64,000 bases of DNA from JABMQB01 sp963678235 (GCA_963678235.1 OY782766.1:3720001-3784000), one strand, 5' to 3'. Shown: positions 9,658-18,840, numbered from the stretch's first letter. Notes: generated by a model from the sequence alone, not told the origin. A program made the numbers and translations.

Positions 9658-10302
9658 ATGGAAATGGGTTCAGACCATATTAAAAATATAATTTTCGATT
9701 TAGGAGGAGTGTTGTTAAACCTTAATTTGAATGCTTGTATAAAGGCATTTCATGCTTTGGGGTTTAAGCAAAATATTATGGACAAGGAGCAGATTTTTTC
9801 GCATAAAATATTTAGCAGGTTCCAAAATGGGGATTTAAATGTGGAGGAGTTTTATAGCCACTTAAGGGAAATTTTGGAAAACCCAAATGTAAGTGATGAA
9901 AAATTAAAAGATGCATGGAATAAAATGGTGGAAGATATTCCGGCACAGAATGTTGCTGTTTTGCAAAAATTAAAGGTTAATTTTAATATTTATCTTTTCA
10001 GCAATACCAACCCGATTCATGTGGAGAAAATAGAAAAGGAATTTTACCAAACCCACGGATTTCATTTTGGATCTTTGTTTACCAAGGTTTATTATTCACA
10101 TGAAATATTTAATTCAAAACCAAGGGTAAGTTCCTATTTAAAAGTTGTTAAGGATGCCGGGATTAATGCATATGAAACTTTATTTGTCGATGATTTGGAG
10201 AAAAACATAACCGGGGCGCAAAATGCCGGGTTAAAAGGATTATGGTTAAAATCCGGAATGAATATTTCGCAGGTTTTTGAAAAATCGGCTGGTGTTATTT
10301 AA
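9658..10302 (+). CDS. HAD-superfamily hydrolase (YihX/epoxide-hydrolase-like subfamily)
   Basis: About 214 residues. Motif I FDLGGVLLNLN gives the nucleophilic aspartate; motif II is LFSNTNPIH; a lysine region KPRVSSYLKV and motif IV VDDLEKNITGAQNAGLKG complete the fold. The D-x-G form of motif I is normal for the YihX-like HAD group, which dephosphorylates sugar phosphates or related metabolites. The open frame extends to a TTG at 9649, but the ATG at 9658 (or the next, 9664) is preferred. Its 3' end overlaps the convergent cyclophilin gene by 8 bases. Substrate unknown. Confidence 0.85.
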   Translation: MEMGSDHIKNIIFDLGGVLLNLNLNACIKAFHALGFKQNIMDKEQIFSHKIFSRFQNGDLNVEEFYSHLREILENPNVSDEKLKDAWNKMVEDIPAQNVAVLQKLKVNFNIYLFSNTNPIHVEKIEKEFYQTHGFHFGSLFTKVYYSHEIFNSKPRVSSYLKVVKDAGINAYETLFVDDLEKNITGAQNAGLKGLWLKSGMNISQVFEKSAGVI

Positions 10303-11620
10303 TAATGCTTATCTTTTTTATCCGAATATCGTTTAAGGGGCGAAAGTCACTATCAACTTCTACATTTGAGACACGGTCAACGACATCCATCCCCGAAATT
10401 ACTTCCCCAAAAACCGTATAGCTACCATCAAGATGGGGCGATCCTCCAATGGTTTTATAGGTATTACGTTGTTCTTTAGAATAGGTATAATTATTACTTT
10501 CTTCCAGGTCGTTAAGTTCCAGGTCTATATATTTTCTTCCGGAAACGATATAAAATTGTGACCCATCGGAACGTCGTTTGGTGTTTTTTGTGTCCGGTTT
10601 TCGTGGTGAGCCAATTGCTCCTCTTTTGTGGAAGTATTTTGGAACTATATGCGCCGGAATGGTATATCCTGGACCTTTCCATCCAACCACATCGTTTTTG
10701 GTGGCATACCTTGTGTCGGCTGCGCCACTTTGAATGCCAAATCCTTCAATAACCCTGTGGATTAATAAGCTGTCGAAATAGTGTTCTTTTGTGAGTTTGA
10801 TAAAATTATCCCGATATTCAGCCGTTTCGTTGTATAATTTTATTTTGATGTCCCCCATATCGGTCTCAATCAGCAAACCTTTTATTTGGCTGTTTTCTTT
10901 GGCAATTGCACTGTTGCTTGTAGTCCTGAGGCTTTCGAGTGATTTTGCAACAGGGCTTTTTTTATGAAGCAGTTCCGCGATATATTTTGAAGGGATTACC
11001 AGTGCCTGTAATTCATAATCAACAGTTTCGGAGTAACCAATGCCAATTGTTTGTTTGTTGGAAACAAAAACCGGTGTCCCAAATGAGCTTTTAGTTATCC
11101 GGTTTGTCACCCTGTAAAGTCGTGCTCCTTTAATATTTGAAAGGCTTAAAATTTTTCCGGTCCTTAGAGGGATGGTATTCGACTGTGGGCGGGTAATATA
11201 ATACGATTTAGCAGAAATCGGCGCGTCTTTCGTAAATAGCGGAATCGGTTTTCTGGTGATTCCATCAACTTCCAAAATAACCATGTCGTTAATCCTATCC
11301 ATGGCAACATAACCCTTCACCTGATATTTTTTTGTTTCATTAAATGGGGTTATAAATGCTTTGTTTGCTTTGCTAATTAATGAGAATTTGGTAGCAATAA
11401 GGTTTTCAGCTATAAAAAATGCCTGACCTGTTTCCAGTATCCTGTTGTTGTCGTACGATTCAATTTTTACGATCGATGCAACCACATCTTCCCAGCCCGA
11501 AGGTTTGTCCTGAAGGTTTTCTGTGGCCTTTTTCTGTTTCTCCACCGGTTTTTCCTTTTTCCGGTTACAAGCTGAAAAAGTTAGTATTGAACAACATATG
11601 AATCCGATAAACCATTTCAT
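10295..11620 (-). CDS. Lipoprotein fusing a degenerate trypsin-like domain to a cyclophilin peptidyl-prolyl isomerase
   Basis: 441 residues. A lipobox (LTFSAC, Cys18) predicts an exported lipoprotein. Residues about 45-215 follow the layout of a DegP-like serine protease (VASIVKIES, TGQAFFIAENLIATKFSLI, NDMVILEV, SSFGTPVFVSNKQTIGI). However, the histidine position appears as S80 and the nucleophile position as F180, while D112 is kept, so it is probably a non-catalytic pseudoprotease; the alignment is by eye. Residues about 247-441 are a cyclophilin with the catalytic arginine in IHRVIEGFGIQSG (R288), GSQFYIVSG and LDGSYTVFGEV. Last of three consecutive cyclophilin genes, 5 bases after the previous one. 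Probable role: binding or folding of envelope proteins. Confidence 0.85.
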   Translation of the reverse strand: MKWFIGFICCSILTFSACNRKKEKPVEKQKKATENLQDKPSGWEDVVASIVKIESYDNNRILETGQAFFIAENLIATKFSLISKANKAFITPFNETKKYQVKGYVAMDRINDMVILEVDGITRKPIPLFTKDAPISAKSYYITRPQSNTIPLRTGKILSLSNIKGARLYRVTNRITKSSFGTPVFVSNKQTIGIGYSETVDYELQALVIPSKYIAELLHKKSPVAKSLESLRTTSNSAIAKENSQIKGLLIETDMGDIKIKLYNETAEYRDNFIKLTKEHYFDSLLIHRVIEGFGIQSGAADTRYATKNDVVGWKGPGYTIPAHIVPKYFHKRGAIGSPRKPDTKNTKRRSDGSQFYIVSGRKYIDLELNDLEESNNYTYSKEQRNTYKTIGGSPHLDGSYTVFGEVISGMDVVDRVSNVEVDSDFRPLNDIRIKKISIIK

Positions 11621-11625
11621 ACCAC

Positions 11626-12444
11626 TTACTGAAGTATTTTTACTTTTATTTTTACATCCTGAAGAGGGCGATTGTTTTTATCAGTTTTCAGGGACGCGAT
11701 TTTATCAATAACTTCGAAACCTTCGATGCACTCTCCAAAAATTGTATAATTTCCATCCAGCTCGGGATATCCACCAACCGTTGTATAGGCTTCACGCTGC
11801 TCGGGCGTGAAAACTAAGATGCCAGGTGAAAGGTTAAAATCGGTTTCAATCTTTTCCTTCACTTCATCGGCAATAGCCCTAAATTCTTTTACCTTTTTCT
11901 CTTTTTTAAGCTGTTTAAGTTTCTCCCTTATATCATCGTTCATGTGTCGTTTAACAATCCTGTTCCTGATTGGCCTGTTTATAACAAGCTCCATTGAGTC
12001 GAGCCTTCCGGAAGTAAATACGCTGCCTTTTACAATATAAAACTGGGAAATATCTGATTGTTTAAATGGATTTTTTTCATCGGGCTGACGTGGGGCGCAT
12101 AAAGCTCCTTTTTTATGAAAATGGGTTTTCACAATCTCATCGTCAACGGTTTTGTCAGGATCACCATAGCCAATCATTTTGCCGGGAGGCGCATTTCTGG
12201 AACTTGCCGATCCTCCTTGAATCAAGAAATTTTGAATTACCCGATAAAAAAGGGTTCCATCGTAATATCCTTCAAAAGCCAGGTCAAGGAACGCATCCCT
12301 GTGTTTTGGTGTATCGTCGTATAATTTAAATTTCATGTCGCCATAATTGGTCGATATCAGCACCACATTATTTTGGGCATTTGCCGAATTTATAGCTGCA
12401 AATAAAACACCAATAAAAAGTAGCTTCCCTATTTTCCCCATCAT
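11626..12444 (-). CDS. Exported cyclophilin-type peptidyl-prolyl cis-trans isomerase
   Basis: 272 residues with a signal peptide ending near NSANAQ. The cyclophilin fold is marked by the catalytic arginine in FYRVIQNFLIQGG, by SQFYIVKGS, and by LDGNYTIFGECIEG. Between the last two lies an insertion of roughly 75 residues, rich in charged helix (EKLKQLKKEKKVKEF), not found in minimal bacterial cyclophilins. Catalyses proline isomerisation of periplasmic or surface proteins. Start overlaps the stop of the preceding cyclophilin by 4 bases, indicating translational coupling. Middle gene of the three-gene set. Confidence 0.9.
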   Translation of the reverse strand: MMGKIGKLLFIGVLFAAINSANAQNNVVLISTNYGDMKFKLYDDTPKHRDAFLDLAFEGYYDGTLFYRVIQNFLIQGGSASSRNAPPGKMIGYGDPDKTVDDEIVKTHFHKKGALCAPRQPDEKNPFKQSDISQFYIVKGSVFTSGRLDSMELVINRPIRNRIVKRHMNDDIREKLKQLKKEKKVKEFRAIADEVKEKIETDFNLSPGILVFTPEQREAYTTVGGYPELDGNYTIFGECIEGFEVIDKIASLKTDKNNRPLQDVKIKVKILQ

Positions 12445-13262
12445 TTGATCAATTCCATTTTTTGAATAACCACATCAGCGATCGGCCGGTTAAATTTATC
12501 TGTTTCGACAGCAGCAATTGCATCAATGGTTTCGATTCCATCAACGACTTCACCAAAGACTGTGTATTCGCCATCCAATGAAGGATAACCGCCAAGTGTT
12601 GTATAGATTTGCCTTCGATCAACCGGTATAGATTTTTTGGGTGTTGATTGAAAGATGGAATCGGCTTCTGCCCTAAGTTCTGCCACGCGGATACTGAATT
12701 CTTCCTGTTTGCCTTCTTGTCTGTATTTGTTTAATTCCGCCTGGGCTTTCCCAAAACATTGCTTTTGAACCTTTTGAAGCAAGCCATTATTCATCCTCAT
12801 TTCAAGTGTGTCTAATTTTCCAGTGGAAAAAACTTCGCCCTGGACGATATAAAACTGTGATCCACTTGAACGTTTTTCGGGATTCGACCTATCAGGTTGC
12901 CTGGCTGCAGCCAATGCACCTTTCTTATGGAAAAACTTTTCGTTAAATTCTGCCTCCAATGTATATCCCGGTCCACTGCCACCTAACCTTGCACCTGGTT
13001 TTGCCCCGATCGATTCTGGATCACCAGCCTGAACCATAAAGTTCTCCATCACCCTGTGAAACAGTATGCCTTCGTAAAAACCTTCTTTCACCAGTTTGAT
13101 AAAATTATCGCGGTGTTTTGGTGTTTCGTCATATAATTCGATGGTAATGTCGCCAAGATTTGTACTGATCAACACTTTTGTCCTTCCGGAATTTTGGGCA
13201 TTGCTGCAAGATATAAGAGCGGATGCGGCAATGCAAATAATAATTTTAATGAAACGGCTCAT
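12441..13262 (-). CDS. Cyclophilin-type peptidyl-prolyl isomerase lipoprotein
   Basis: About 273 residues from the ATG at 13260-13262. This start gives a clean lipoprotein signal (MSRFIKIIICIAASALISC), whereas the frame extended to 13379 would add 39 residues of non-signal sequence and run through a promoter-like box. The catalytic arginine is in FHRVMENFMVQAGDP, followed by SSGSQFYIVQG and LDGEYTVFGEVVDG. As in its neighbour, a charged helical insertion of about 70 residues separates these motifs. First gene of the cyclophilin operon; its stop overlaps the next start (ATGA). Envelope foldase. Confidence 0.9.
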   Translation of the reverse strand: MSRFIKIIICIAASALISCSNAQNSGRTKVLISTNLGDITIELYDETPKHRDNFIKLVKEGFYEGILFHRVMENFMVQAGDPESIGAKPGARLGGSGPGYTLEAEFNEKFFHKKGALAAARQPDRSNPEKRSSGSQFYIVQGEVFSTGKLDTLEMRMNNGLLQKVQKQCFGKAQAELNKYRQEGKQEEFSIRVAELRAEADSIFQSTPKKSIPVDRRQIYTTLGGYPSLDGEYTVFGEVVDGIETIDAIAAVETDKFNRPIADVVIQKMELIK

Positions 13263-13292
13263 GCACTTAAAATTTGATTTTATTCTTATAAA

Positions 13293-13300
13293 CAAAGATA
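13293..13300 (-). promoter_or_regulatory. Candidate promoter -7 box for the cyclophilin operon
   Basis: The minus strand reads TATCTTTG, an exact match to the Bacteroidota -7 consensus TAnnTTTG, with TTTT about 19 bases upstream in place of the TTTG -33 element. It sits about 30 bases before the chosen ATG, giving a leader of about 24 bases, and supports that start over the longer frame. Confidence 0.45.
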
Positions 13301-13378
13301 AATAATCTAATTTCATTGAAAAATGTAAATATCTGATTTGAGCGCTCTTATTTCTTTTGATTTGTTTTAACTTCACCA

Positions 13379-13975
13379 ATGTTGATGCTGATAAAATTGA
13401 ATTACCCGGAATTTATAAAGACAATTGATCAAATGCCTTCACTTAATGTAAACGAATTCACCCACCTTGAAGAAATTAAGCTGGAACACGCTGAGGTCAT
13501 TTTTAATGCAATAAATGATAACAGGAAGTTTCTTTCAGAATGGCTTCCATTTGTTAGTTTAAGTTTAAAAAAGGAAGATACTGCTGCATTTGTACGGAGT
13601 ATTTTAAATTCGGGCAAAGATGAACTGTATGTAATTTGGCATAAAGATGAATTTGCCGGACTAATCAGTTTTAAAGAAATTGATTGGGCTAACCAAAAAA
13701 CAGAAATAGGCTATTGGATGGTTGAAAATAAACAAGGGCATGGTATAATGACACAATGTACTTTGAAGTTGATTGAGCATGCATTTACAAATAAAAACCT
13801 TTGCCGCATCCAAATAAAAGCCGCCAAAGGGAATACAAAAAGCTCTGCCATACCTAAACGCCTGGGCTTCGTTTTTGAAGGAATAGAGCGGGAGGGAGAA
13901 CGGCATGGCAATAAATTTCATGATCTTGAAATTTACAGTATATTAAAATCTGAATTTCTTGCAACCAGGAATTAA
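13379..13975 (+). CDS. GNAT-family N-acetyltransferase (RimJ/RimL-like)
   Basis: Up to 198 residues. The acyl-CoA site appears as IGYWMVENKQGHGIMTQC, with the typical RimL-like later motif IQIKAAKGNTKSSAIPKRLGFVFEG and the C-terminal HDLEIYSIL. The family transfers acetyl groups to ribosomal protein N-termini or to small-molecule amines. The start is uncertain: ATG codons at 13379, 13385 and the one at MPSLNV (about 13433) are possible, the last being closest to typical RimL length. Divergent from the cyclophilin operon. Substrate unknown. Confidence 0.87.
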   Translation: MLMLIKLNYPEFIKTIDQMPSLNVNEFTHLEEIKLEHAEVIFNAINDNRKFLSEWLPFVSLSLKKEDTAAFVRSILNSGKDELYVIWHKDEFAGLISFKEIDWANQKTEIGYWMVENKQGHGIMTQCTLKLIEHAFTNKNLCRIQIKAAKGNTKSSAIPKRLGFVFEGIEREGERHGNKFHDLEIYSILKSEFLATRN

Positions 13976-14150
13976 TTTTCTTGTCTACTATTAAATAGTT
14001 AAATAACAAGTTCTTGTACCTTATTATTTGAGATGCAGTGCTGGGCTATTTAAAAATTAATTATATATTTGAACAATTAATTCATTTGTTCTATTATTAT
14101 ATAAATTGGAAAGTAATTAGAGCAAATAGAATGAGGGCAACGTTATAAAT

Positions 14151-14402
14151 ATGGATATAGAAAATAAAACAATACGCCGAAACCTTTATCGCGTTCTTCG
14201 AAAAACAGGGGTACAGAAAGAAGCTATTACAGAAAAAGCATCGTTTGATGATGATTTGTTTTTCGATTCAGTAGATTGGAAGATATTCACGTATTACCTT
14301 GAAAATATTTTCAAAGTTACATTTAAAGACGAGGAACTTAAGCAATTAAAAAACGTTGAAGATACCTTGTCGTTAGTAATGCACTATTACTATTTGAATT
14401 AA
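14151..14402 (+). CDS. Stand-alone acyl carrier protein-like protein
   Basis: 83 residues. The segment DLFFDSVDWKIFTYYLENIF resembles the acyl carrier protein helix II region, with S40 in a D-S-V motif at the phosphopantetheine attachment position, then an acidic helix and a final NVEDTLSLV like the last ACP helix. The residue after the serine is V rather than the common L. No ketosynthase, acyltransferase or adenylation gene is nearby, so its acyl partner is unknown. It is followed at once by a strong terminator, so it is probably a single-gene transcript. Confidence 0.68.
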   Translation: MDIENKTIRRNLYRVLRKTGVQKEAITEKASFDDDLFFDSVDWKIFTYYLENIFKVTFKDEELKQLKNVEDTLSLVMHYYYLN

Positions 14403-14421
14403 CTCTATGAAAAATTGCAAT

Positions 14422-14451
14422 AAGGGGTTCCGGTTTTGGAACCCTTTTTTA
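14422..14451 (+). terminator. Terminator after the ACP-like gene
   Basis: Stem GGGTTCC / GGAACCC with a 6-base loop, flanked by A residues and followed by TTTTTT. It lies between convergent genes and may also work for the minus-strand DUF3160 gene. Confidence 0.8.
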
Positions 14452-17028
14452 ATGCTTCATGATTTTAATCGTTTCGCTATTTAGTCCATCAACTTGAATA
14501 TGGCAAAAATACAGGCCATTATTTATGCCTGTCAGATTAATGTTTTCGGAATACATGCCGGGAGATAAAAATTGATTGGGCTTTTCGTATACTGTTTCAC
14601 CAAGGATATTTATTATTTTATAAGCAATATTAGCGTTTGATTTAAGTGAAAAAGTTAGGGTTAAATTGTCGGTAAAGGGATTGGGAAAACTTTTAAGATT
14701 GCTGATGCCCGATTCATTCAAAGTTATCAATCCAGCATCAAGGTATAGCATTGAAGGCAATTCACGTCCGGCTTCTTTTGCTTCACCATTTTCACCGGCA
14801 AGGTAAATATTGGTCCAATCGGGCCGCTCCGGAATCGTGGAATTGTTAACCATATCACTCCACTCTTCATCTGTCATACGTTTGAAATTATCGGTAATTG
14901 TTTGGTAGTACGACATGGTTGGTCCAACGAAAGCCATTTGTTCATTTTCAGTGCCGGGGCAGTCTGCAATAAAAACCCCCAGGTTTATTTCCCCAACACC
15001 AACATGTAGAACTTTTCCAACTACATTTCCACTTTTATCGGTTGGCTGGGTATGAACATCAACAATGGTATAATCCCCCGATGCGGCATCCCATTCATCA
15101 AAAAACAATTCGCTGTACCATCCTGTATAGGGCGGCATTCCACTGCCACCTAAAGCGAACAGCATAGATTGAAGCCATTCATTTTCATCGTCCGAAAAAA
15201 CTTTCCCATCCAATTCTTTTTGGGCAAGGATAGATAACTTTTCTGTTGCTTCAGCTAGTTTTGGGAAATAATTTTTTATTTGATTTATGGATGTATTTGT
15301 CAACGAAATTTGTTGAAAGAAATTTCCTGCATTTTCTGCAAATTGTTTTACTGTACGATAAAACTCTGGATATGGCTCCACGTAAGAATACGGATAAGAA
15401 CAACCAGTGCCACCTGTATATGACTGTTTTGCATACAGCAAATTATCATGCCTCAGTTGAGCCCAACTTGCCAGTTGAGTGTTCATTTTTTGCTGGTGCC
15501 ACGCCGCCGATTGCATAAATAGTGGCAATTCATCCTTGTTTTCATCTGGATTTAATTTTCGGAGGGAGTTTAACCAAACGTTGTACAAACTTTCGTCCCA
15601 GAATTCTGAGCTTTTATGATCGACCAAATAGCGAAGGTTTGCCAACTGTCCTGAATAATAATACCGATCAAGCTCTTCTTGTAAGAAAGGTAAAACATCG
15701 TTATTCCCAAGTGCAAAAAGGGCATCAAACGGATCGGGCATCATTCGCAATTTTTTCTCTCCATTAAACACAATTTTATCGTAAACAACATTGCCTAAAA
15801 TATACGAATCAATAATAAAACGTTGACCGGATAATTTATATGAAATGGGCAAAACCCCTGGTTCGTCGGAAAGCGGATCCATGAGATAAAAATTGCTCAG
15901 GATTTTTTGAGAAAGCTCAGGAATTTGTTGCAAGCTGCTCAAAAAATTGCTTAAGGTAATACTGTCGGTCAGTTGGCTGGCTGTTGAAATTCCTGCAGCC
16001 GTAATTGCAGATTGATATTCATCGGGCGTGGCATTATCGCTTTCACCAACCAAATAATTTATTATTTCTTCGTTCTGTTCAAAAAGGCTTTTTTTGTCGG
16101 ATGATTGAACCAGTTCATTGCACATAAAGGCTGCAATGTTCATCCGTTGGATTTCTTCAAATTCCCAGTCGGTTTCAAACGGGTTTTTGGGTGGCGGAGT
16201 GACCAGAAAATCGATCCTTCCCAGCCACATCATTGTTCGGAAATAGGGTTCTAATGATGGGAATCCCCAAATCTTATCTTCTTCCGTGTAAACGTAATGG
16301 CCCCTAACCGTAAATTGACTGAAATCAAGTTTTCTTAATCGTTCATTAAATGTAAAAAGTGGCAGATTTACCATTTGCTCGTTACCAATGGCATCCCAAA
16401 TTGTGTTTAACCGTTCATTGTTTGTATAATTCGATGGTTGAAGCTCATCTTTTATAAGCGAATATGCGATAGTAATATATAATGCAGCATCTTCCAGACC
16501 GGTTTCCAGAATAGTTGACCCCTGATATTTTGCATGTAGATCTGGGATACTATTATATAAAGATTCAAGGTATTGTTCGAGGTTATTTTTCATGACTTGC
16601 CTTTCCAGTGTTTTTAAAATCTTGTCGTACGAAGCATGCAAAGCGTGCAATATTGCATCAGTTGTTATAAAAACCGGTAAATCATGATTATAGATGGTAT
16701 GAAAAGCATCACCAAACGATCTATGCGACATCCGTTCGGAAACAAAAAAACGGTTTTTTTCAAGTAGGGATAATTCATCATTGGTTAGTTGAAGTTTTTG
16801 GATGATGGAGTCCAGATAAGCGATTTGATCGAGGGAAGGCACATTTTCAAAACCTTTAAAATAGGCTTCATTGGGTAGTGGAAATTCACTCTTAAGTTGT
16901 GAACTGGTAAAATTAACTGTAGAATTTCTGTAATTTTTATAGGCTTCAGAATTAAAAACTTCTTGCCCTTTAGAATTATTTATAACTAAAACAACCAGAA
17001 AAATAGTGGCTAAAATTCGGTAAGTCAT
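14449..17028 (-). CDS. DUF3160 protein with type IX secretion sorting domain
   Basis: 859 residues. A signal peptide (MTYRILATIFLVVLVINNSKGQ) is followed by a long alpha-rich DUF3160 region (the RFFVSERMSH, VFITTDAILHALH and related motifs) covering most of the protein. The last 80 residues (SFPNPFTDNLTLTF ... GLYFCHIQVDG ... IKIMKH) are a type A type IX sorting domain, so the protein should be carried across the outer membrane and anchored or released. DUF3160 has no assigned activity. It is the only minus-strand gene in its transcript; convergent with the ACP gene. Confidence 0.88.
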   Translation of the reverse strand: MTYRILATIFLVVLVINNSKGQEVFNSEAYKNYRNSTVNFTSSQLKSEFPLPNEAYFKGFENVPSLDQIAYLDSIIQKLQLTNDELSLLEKNRFFVSERMSHRSFGDAFHTIYNHDLPVFITTDAILHALHASYDKILKTLERQVMKNNLEQYLESLYNSIPDLHAKYQGSTILETGLEDAALYITIAYSLIKDELQPSNYTNNERLNTIWDAIGNEQMVNLPLFTFNERLRKLDFSQFTVRGHYVYTEEDKIWGFPSLEPYFRTMMWLGRIDFLVTPPPKNPFETDWEFEEIQRMNIAAFMCNELVQSSDKKSLFEQNEEIINYLVGESDNATPDEYQSAITAAGISTASQLTDSITLSNFLSSLQQIPELSQKILSNFYLMDPLSDEPGVLPISYKLSGQRFIIDSYILGNVVYDKIVFNGEKKLRMMPDPFDALFALGNNDVLPFLQEELDRYYYSGQLANLRYLVDHKSSEFWDESLYNVWLNSLRKLNPDENKDELPLFMQSAAWHQQKMNTQLASWAQLRHDNLLYAKQSYTGGTGCSYPYSYVEPYPEFYRTVKQFAENAGNFFQQISLTNTSINQIKNYFPKLAEATEKLSILAQKELDGKVFSDDENEWLQSMLFALGGSGMPPYTGWYSELFFDEWDAASGDYTIVDVHTQPTDKSGNVVGKVLHVGVGEINLGVFIADCPGTENEQMAFVGPTMSYYQTITDNFKRMTDEEWSDMVNNSTIPERPDWTNIYLAGENGEAKEAGRELPSMLYLDAGLITLNESGISNLKSFPNPFTDNLTLTFSLKSNANIAYKIINILGETVYEKPNQFLSPGMYSENINLTGINNGLYFCHIQVDGLNSETIKIMKH

Positions 17029-17142
17029 GATCCAGGTTTTTATGTGTTAACATCGATTAAAATTACGGATAAAAAATCTAAATTCTTTGAAAATCAAAGT
17101 TTTTCTTGTTTGGGTAAGATGCCGGATTCGGTAAAAGGTTGC

Positions 17143-17349
17143 TTATGAAAGCTTTATTTTTTGCCCTTCCACTTCAAGAATATCACCTTGCCGTAATTTT
17201 GCCCTTTTTCGAGTTTCAATTTGCCCGTTACGCAACACCATTTCATCTTCCACAATTAGTTTTGCATGACCGCCCGTTTCAGCAATTCCAAGTATTTTTA
17301 AGAGTTTGATTAACTCAATATATTCCCCTTTAATTTTGTATTCGATCAT
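17143..17349 (-). CDS. S4-domain RNA-binding protein (YbcJ/YaaA-like)
   Basis: 68 residues, essentially one S4 fold: ELIKLLKILGIAETGGHAKLIVEDEMVLRNGQIETRKRAKLRQGD, then EVEGQKIKL. S4 domains bind structured RNA, often rRNA. The start overlaps the end of the upstream C1 peptidase gene by 4 bases, so the two are translationally coupled and it closes the minus-strand housekeeping run. Confidence 0.88.
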   Translation of the reverse strand: MIEYKIKGEYIELIKLLKILGIAETGGHAKLIVEDEMVLRNGQIETRKRAKLRQGDILEVEGQKIKLS

Positions 17350-18431
17350 CTTATTTTAAGTTTTTGTGCGATTTCGTCAGGGATTGCATCTTTGTGAACC
17401 AATATGGCAATTGTTTTAAGTTTCACATAGTCTTCCGACATGTAGAGAAAGCCATTTAGGGGATTGCCACTTTCTCCCCATGAATTTTTTGTATAAAAAT
17501 ACCGACGATTGTTTTCATCTTTTGCCAATCCGACAATATGCATTAAATGATCATCGGTTGTTTCTCTGTTTAAGAAGGTTTCCTGCCTTAGTTTTTGATC
17601 AACGTTTCCAATTTCATTTTTGGGCAAATCTGCAATGCCTTTTTTAAATTCAAATGTATTTTCGCTGTTATCGCCGTCCCAACAAACAGTAAATCCGGTT
17701 TCGATGGCATTTGTGATTATTTGAATTAGCTCCTCAATTGGCACATTATAGTATGGCGCATGCGCCCAATTGTCGGGTATTTCCAGCACAAATTGCGAAT
17801 AGAAAGGATGGTGTTCATATGAAGTAATTTCTATATAATCATCCGGGTCAAATCCCAAGAAATTTTGAAATGTTTTTGCGGTAAAAGTTTCATTATTTAA
17901 AGTAAAGTTTTTTGGGTATCTTCCAATAAATTTGGATGTAATTGGCTTTGTAATTTTCTCCGTATCAAAAGCAAATTTTCGTGTTTTTTTATTAGCTGTT
18001 TCTGCTTCCTTGCTCAGACTGTTGACAAGATCATGATGGGTAAACCTTCCCTCAATTAGTTTTCCAGGGAAGGATTCATTGCTTACCAATCCGTTTTCAC
18101 GAATTACATTCATTACATCGTGCGCCTGACCGCCTTCACTAAAATTATTTTCGCCGTGATAAAATAGATATTGTTTTACTTTGTTCTCATAGGTCTTTGC
18201 CACAAAATACATTTCTGAAAGGTCGAATTCGCCTTTCCCCATTCTTATGAGTTCCGATTCGATAAAGCTTGTGGTTGCAAAACTCCAGCAAGTGCCTGTG
18301 TTGCCCTGGTTTTTTACAGGAGTAAAACCCAGGATAATTTCATCGTTTATTTCAATGTTGCCAACTTTTTGGGCTTGCGCAAAGCTGCAGGCGATTATAA
18401 AAACTAAAAGTATTAAAACCCTTTTTTTCAT
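17346..18431 (-). CDS. Exported papain-family (C1) peptidase, bleomycin hydrolase/PepC-like
   Basis: 361 residues with a signal peptide (cleavage near FAQAQ). The catalytic cysteine is C48 in QGNTGTCWSFA, the histidine H298 in HLMHIVG and the asparagine N316 in YTKNSWGES, so the triad is complete. Overall layout follows the PepC/bleomycin hydrolase branch of C1 peptidases, but shorter than the cytoplasmic enzymes and exported. It probably trims peptides in the periplasm. It lies 4 bases after the MmcQ gene and overlaps the S4 gene. Confidence 0.9.
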   Translation of the reverse strand: MKKRVLILLVFIIACSFAQAQKVGNIEINDEIILGFTPVKNQGNTGTCWSFATTSFIESELIRMGKGEFDLSEMYFVAKTYENKVKQYLFYHGENNFSEGGQAHDVMNVIRENGLVSNESFPGKLIEGRFTHHDLVNSLSKEAETANKKTRKFAFDTEKITKPITSKFIGRYPKNFTLNNETFTAKTFQNFLGFDPDDYIEITSYEHHPFYSQFVLEIPDNWAHAPYYNVPIEELIQIITNAIETGFTVCWDGDNSENTFEFKKGIADLPKNEIGNVDQKLRQETFLNRETTDDHLMHIVGLAKDENNRRYFYTKNSWGESGNPLNGFLYMSEDYVKLKTIAILVHKDAIPDEIAQKLKIR

Positions 18432-18435
18432 TATG

Positions 18436-18792
18436 TCACGATAGGTTTTTAAGTTCTTCTTTTAGTTTTTTGCTCAGGCTTGCGGCAACTGACTCGTATG
18501 ATTCTGTTATCCATTCCCTAAGTATTTGGTCTTTAATACTGCCATCCATTTCAACGGTATTCCAATATTTTTTGCTCACATGATAGCCAGGAATAACCGC
18601 CGGGTATTCCTCTCGCATTTGTATTATCTTTTCAGGATCGTTTTTTATGGTTATCCGAAAATCACCTTCTAAATTGGTCAGTAAAAAAATCTTTCCCATA
18701 ACTTTAAATACCATCACTGTTTCGTTAAACGGGAATCCCTCGGATGAACCTTTAAGGCTTAAACAAAATTCTCTTAATTGCTCGATATTCAT
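18436..18792 (-). CDS. MmcQ/YjbR-family protein
   Basis: 118 residues. Typical family sequence: the start MNIEQLREFCLSLKGSSEGFPF, KVMGKIFLL, the PEKIIQMREEYPAVIPGYHVSKKYWNTV segment and a C-terminal helix. The fold is a small CyaY-like/DNA-binding-like domain of unproven function. Part of the same minus-strand run as YraN and the C1 peptidase. Confidence 0.88.
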   Translation of the reverse strand: MNIEQLREFCLSLKGSSEGFPFNETVMVFKVMGKIFLLTNLEGDFRITIKNDPEKIIQMREEYPAVIPGYHVSKKYWNTVEMDGSIKDQILREWITESYESVAASLSKKLKEELKNLS

Positions 18793-18840
18793 AAGTGAAA
18801 AATTTATGTAAAAGTAAATGAAAAAGCGGGTTTAAAAAAT

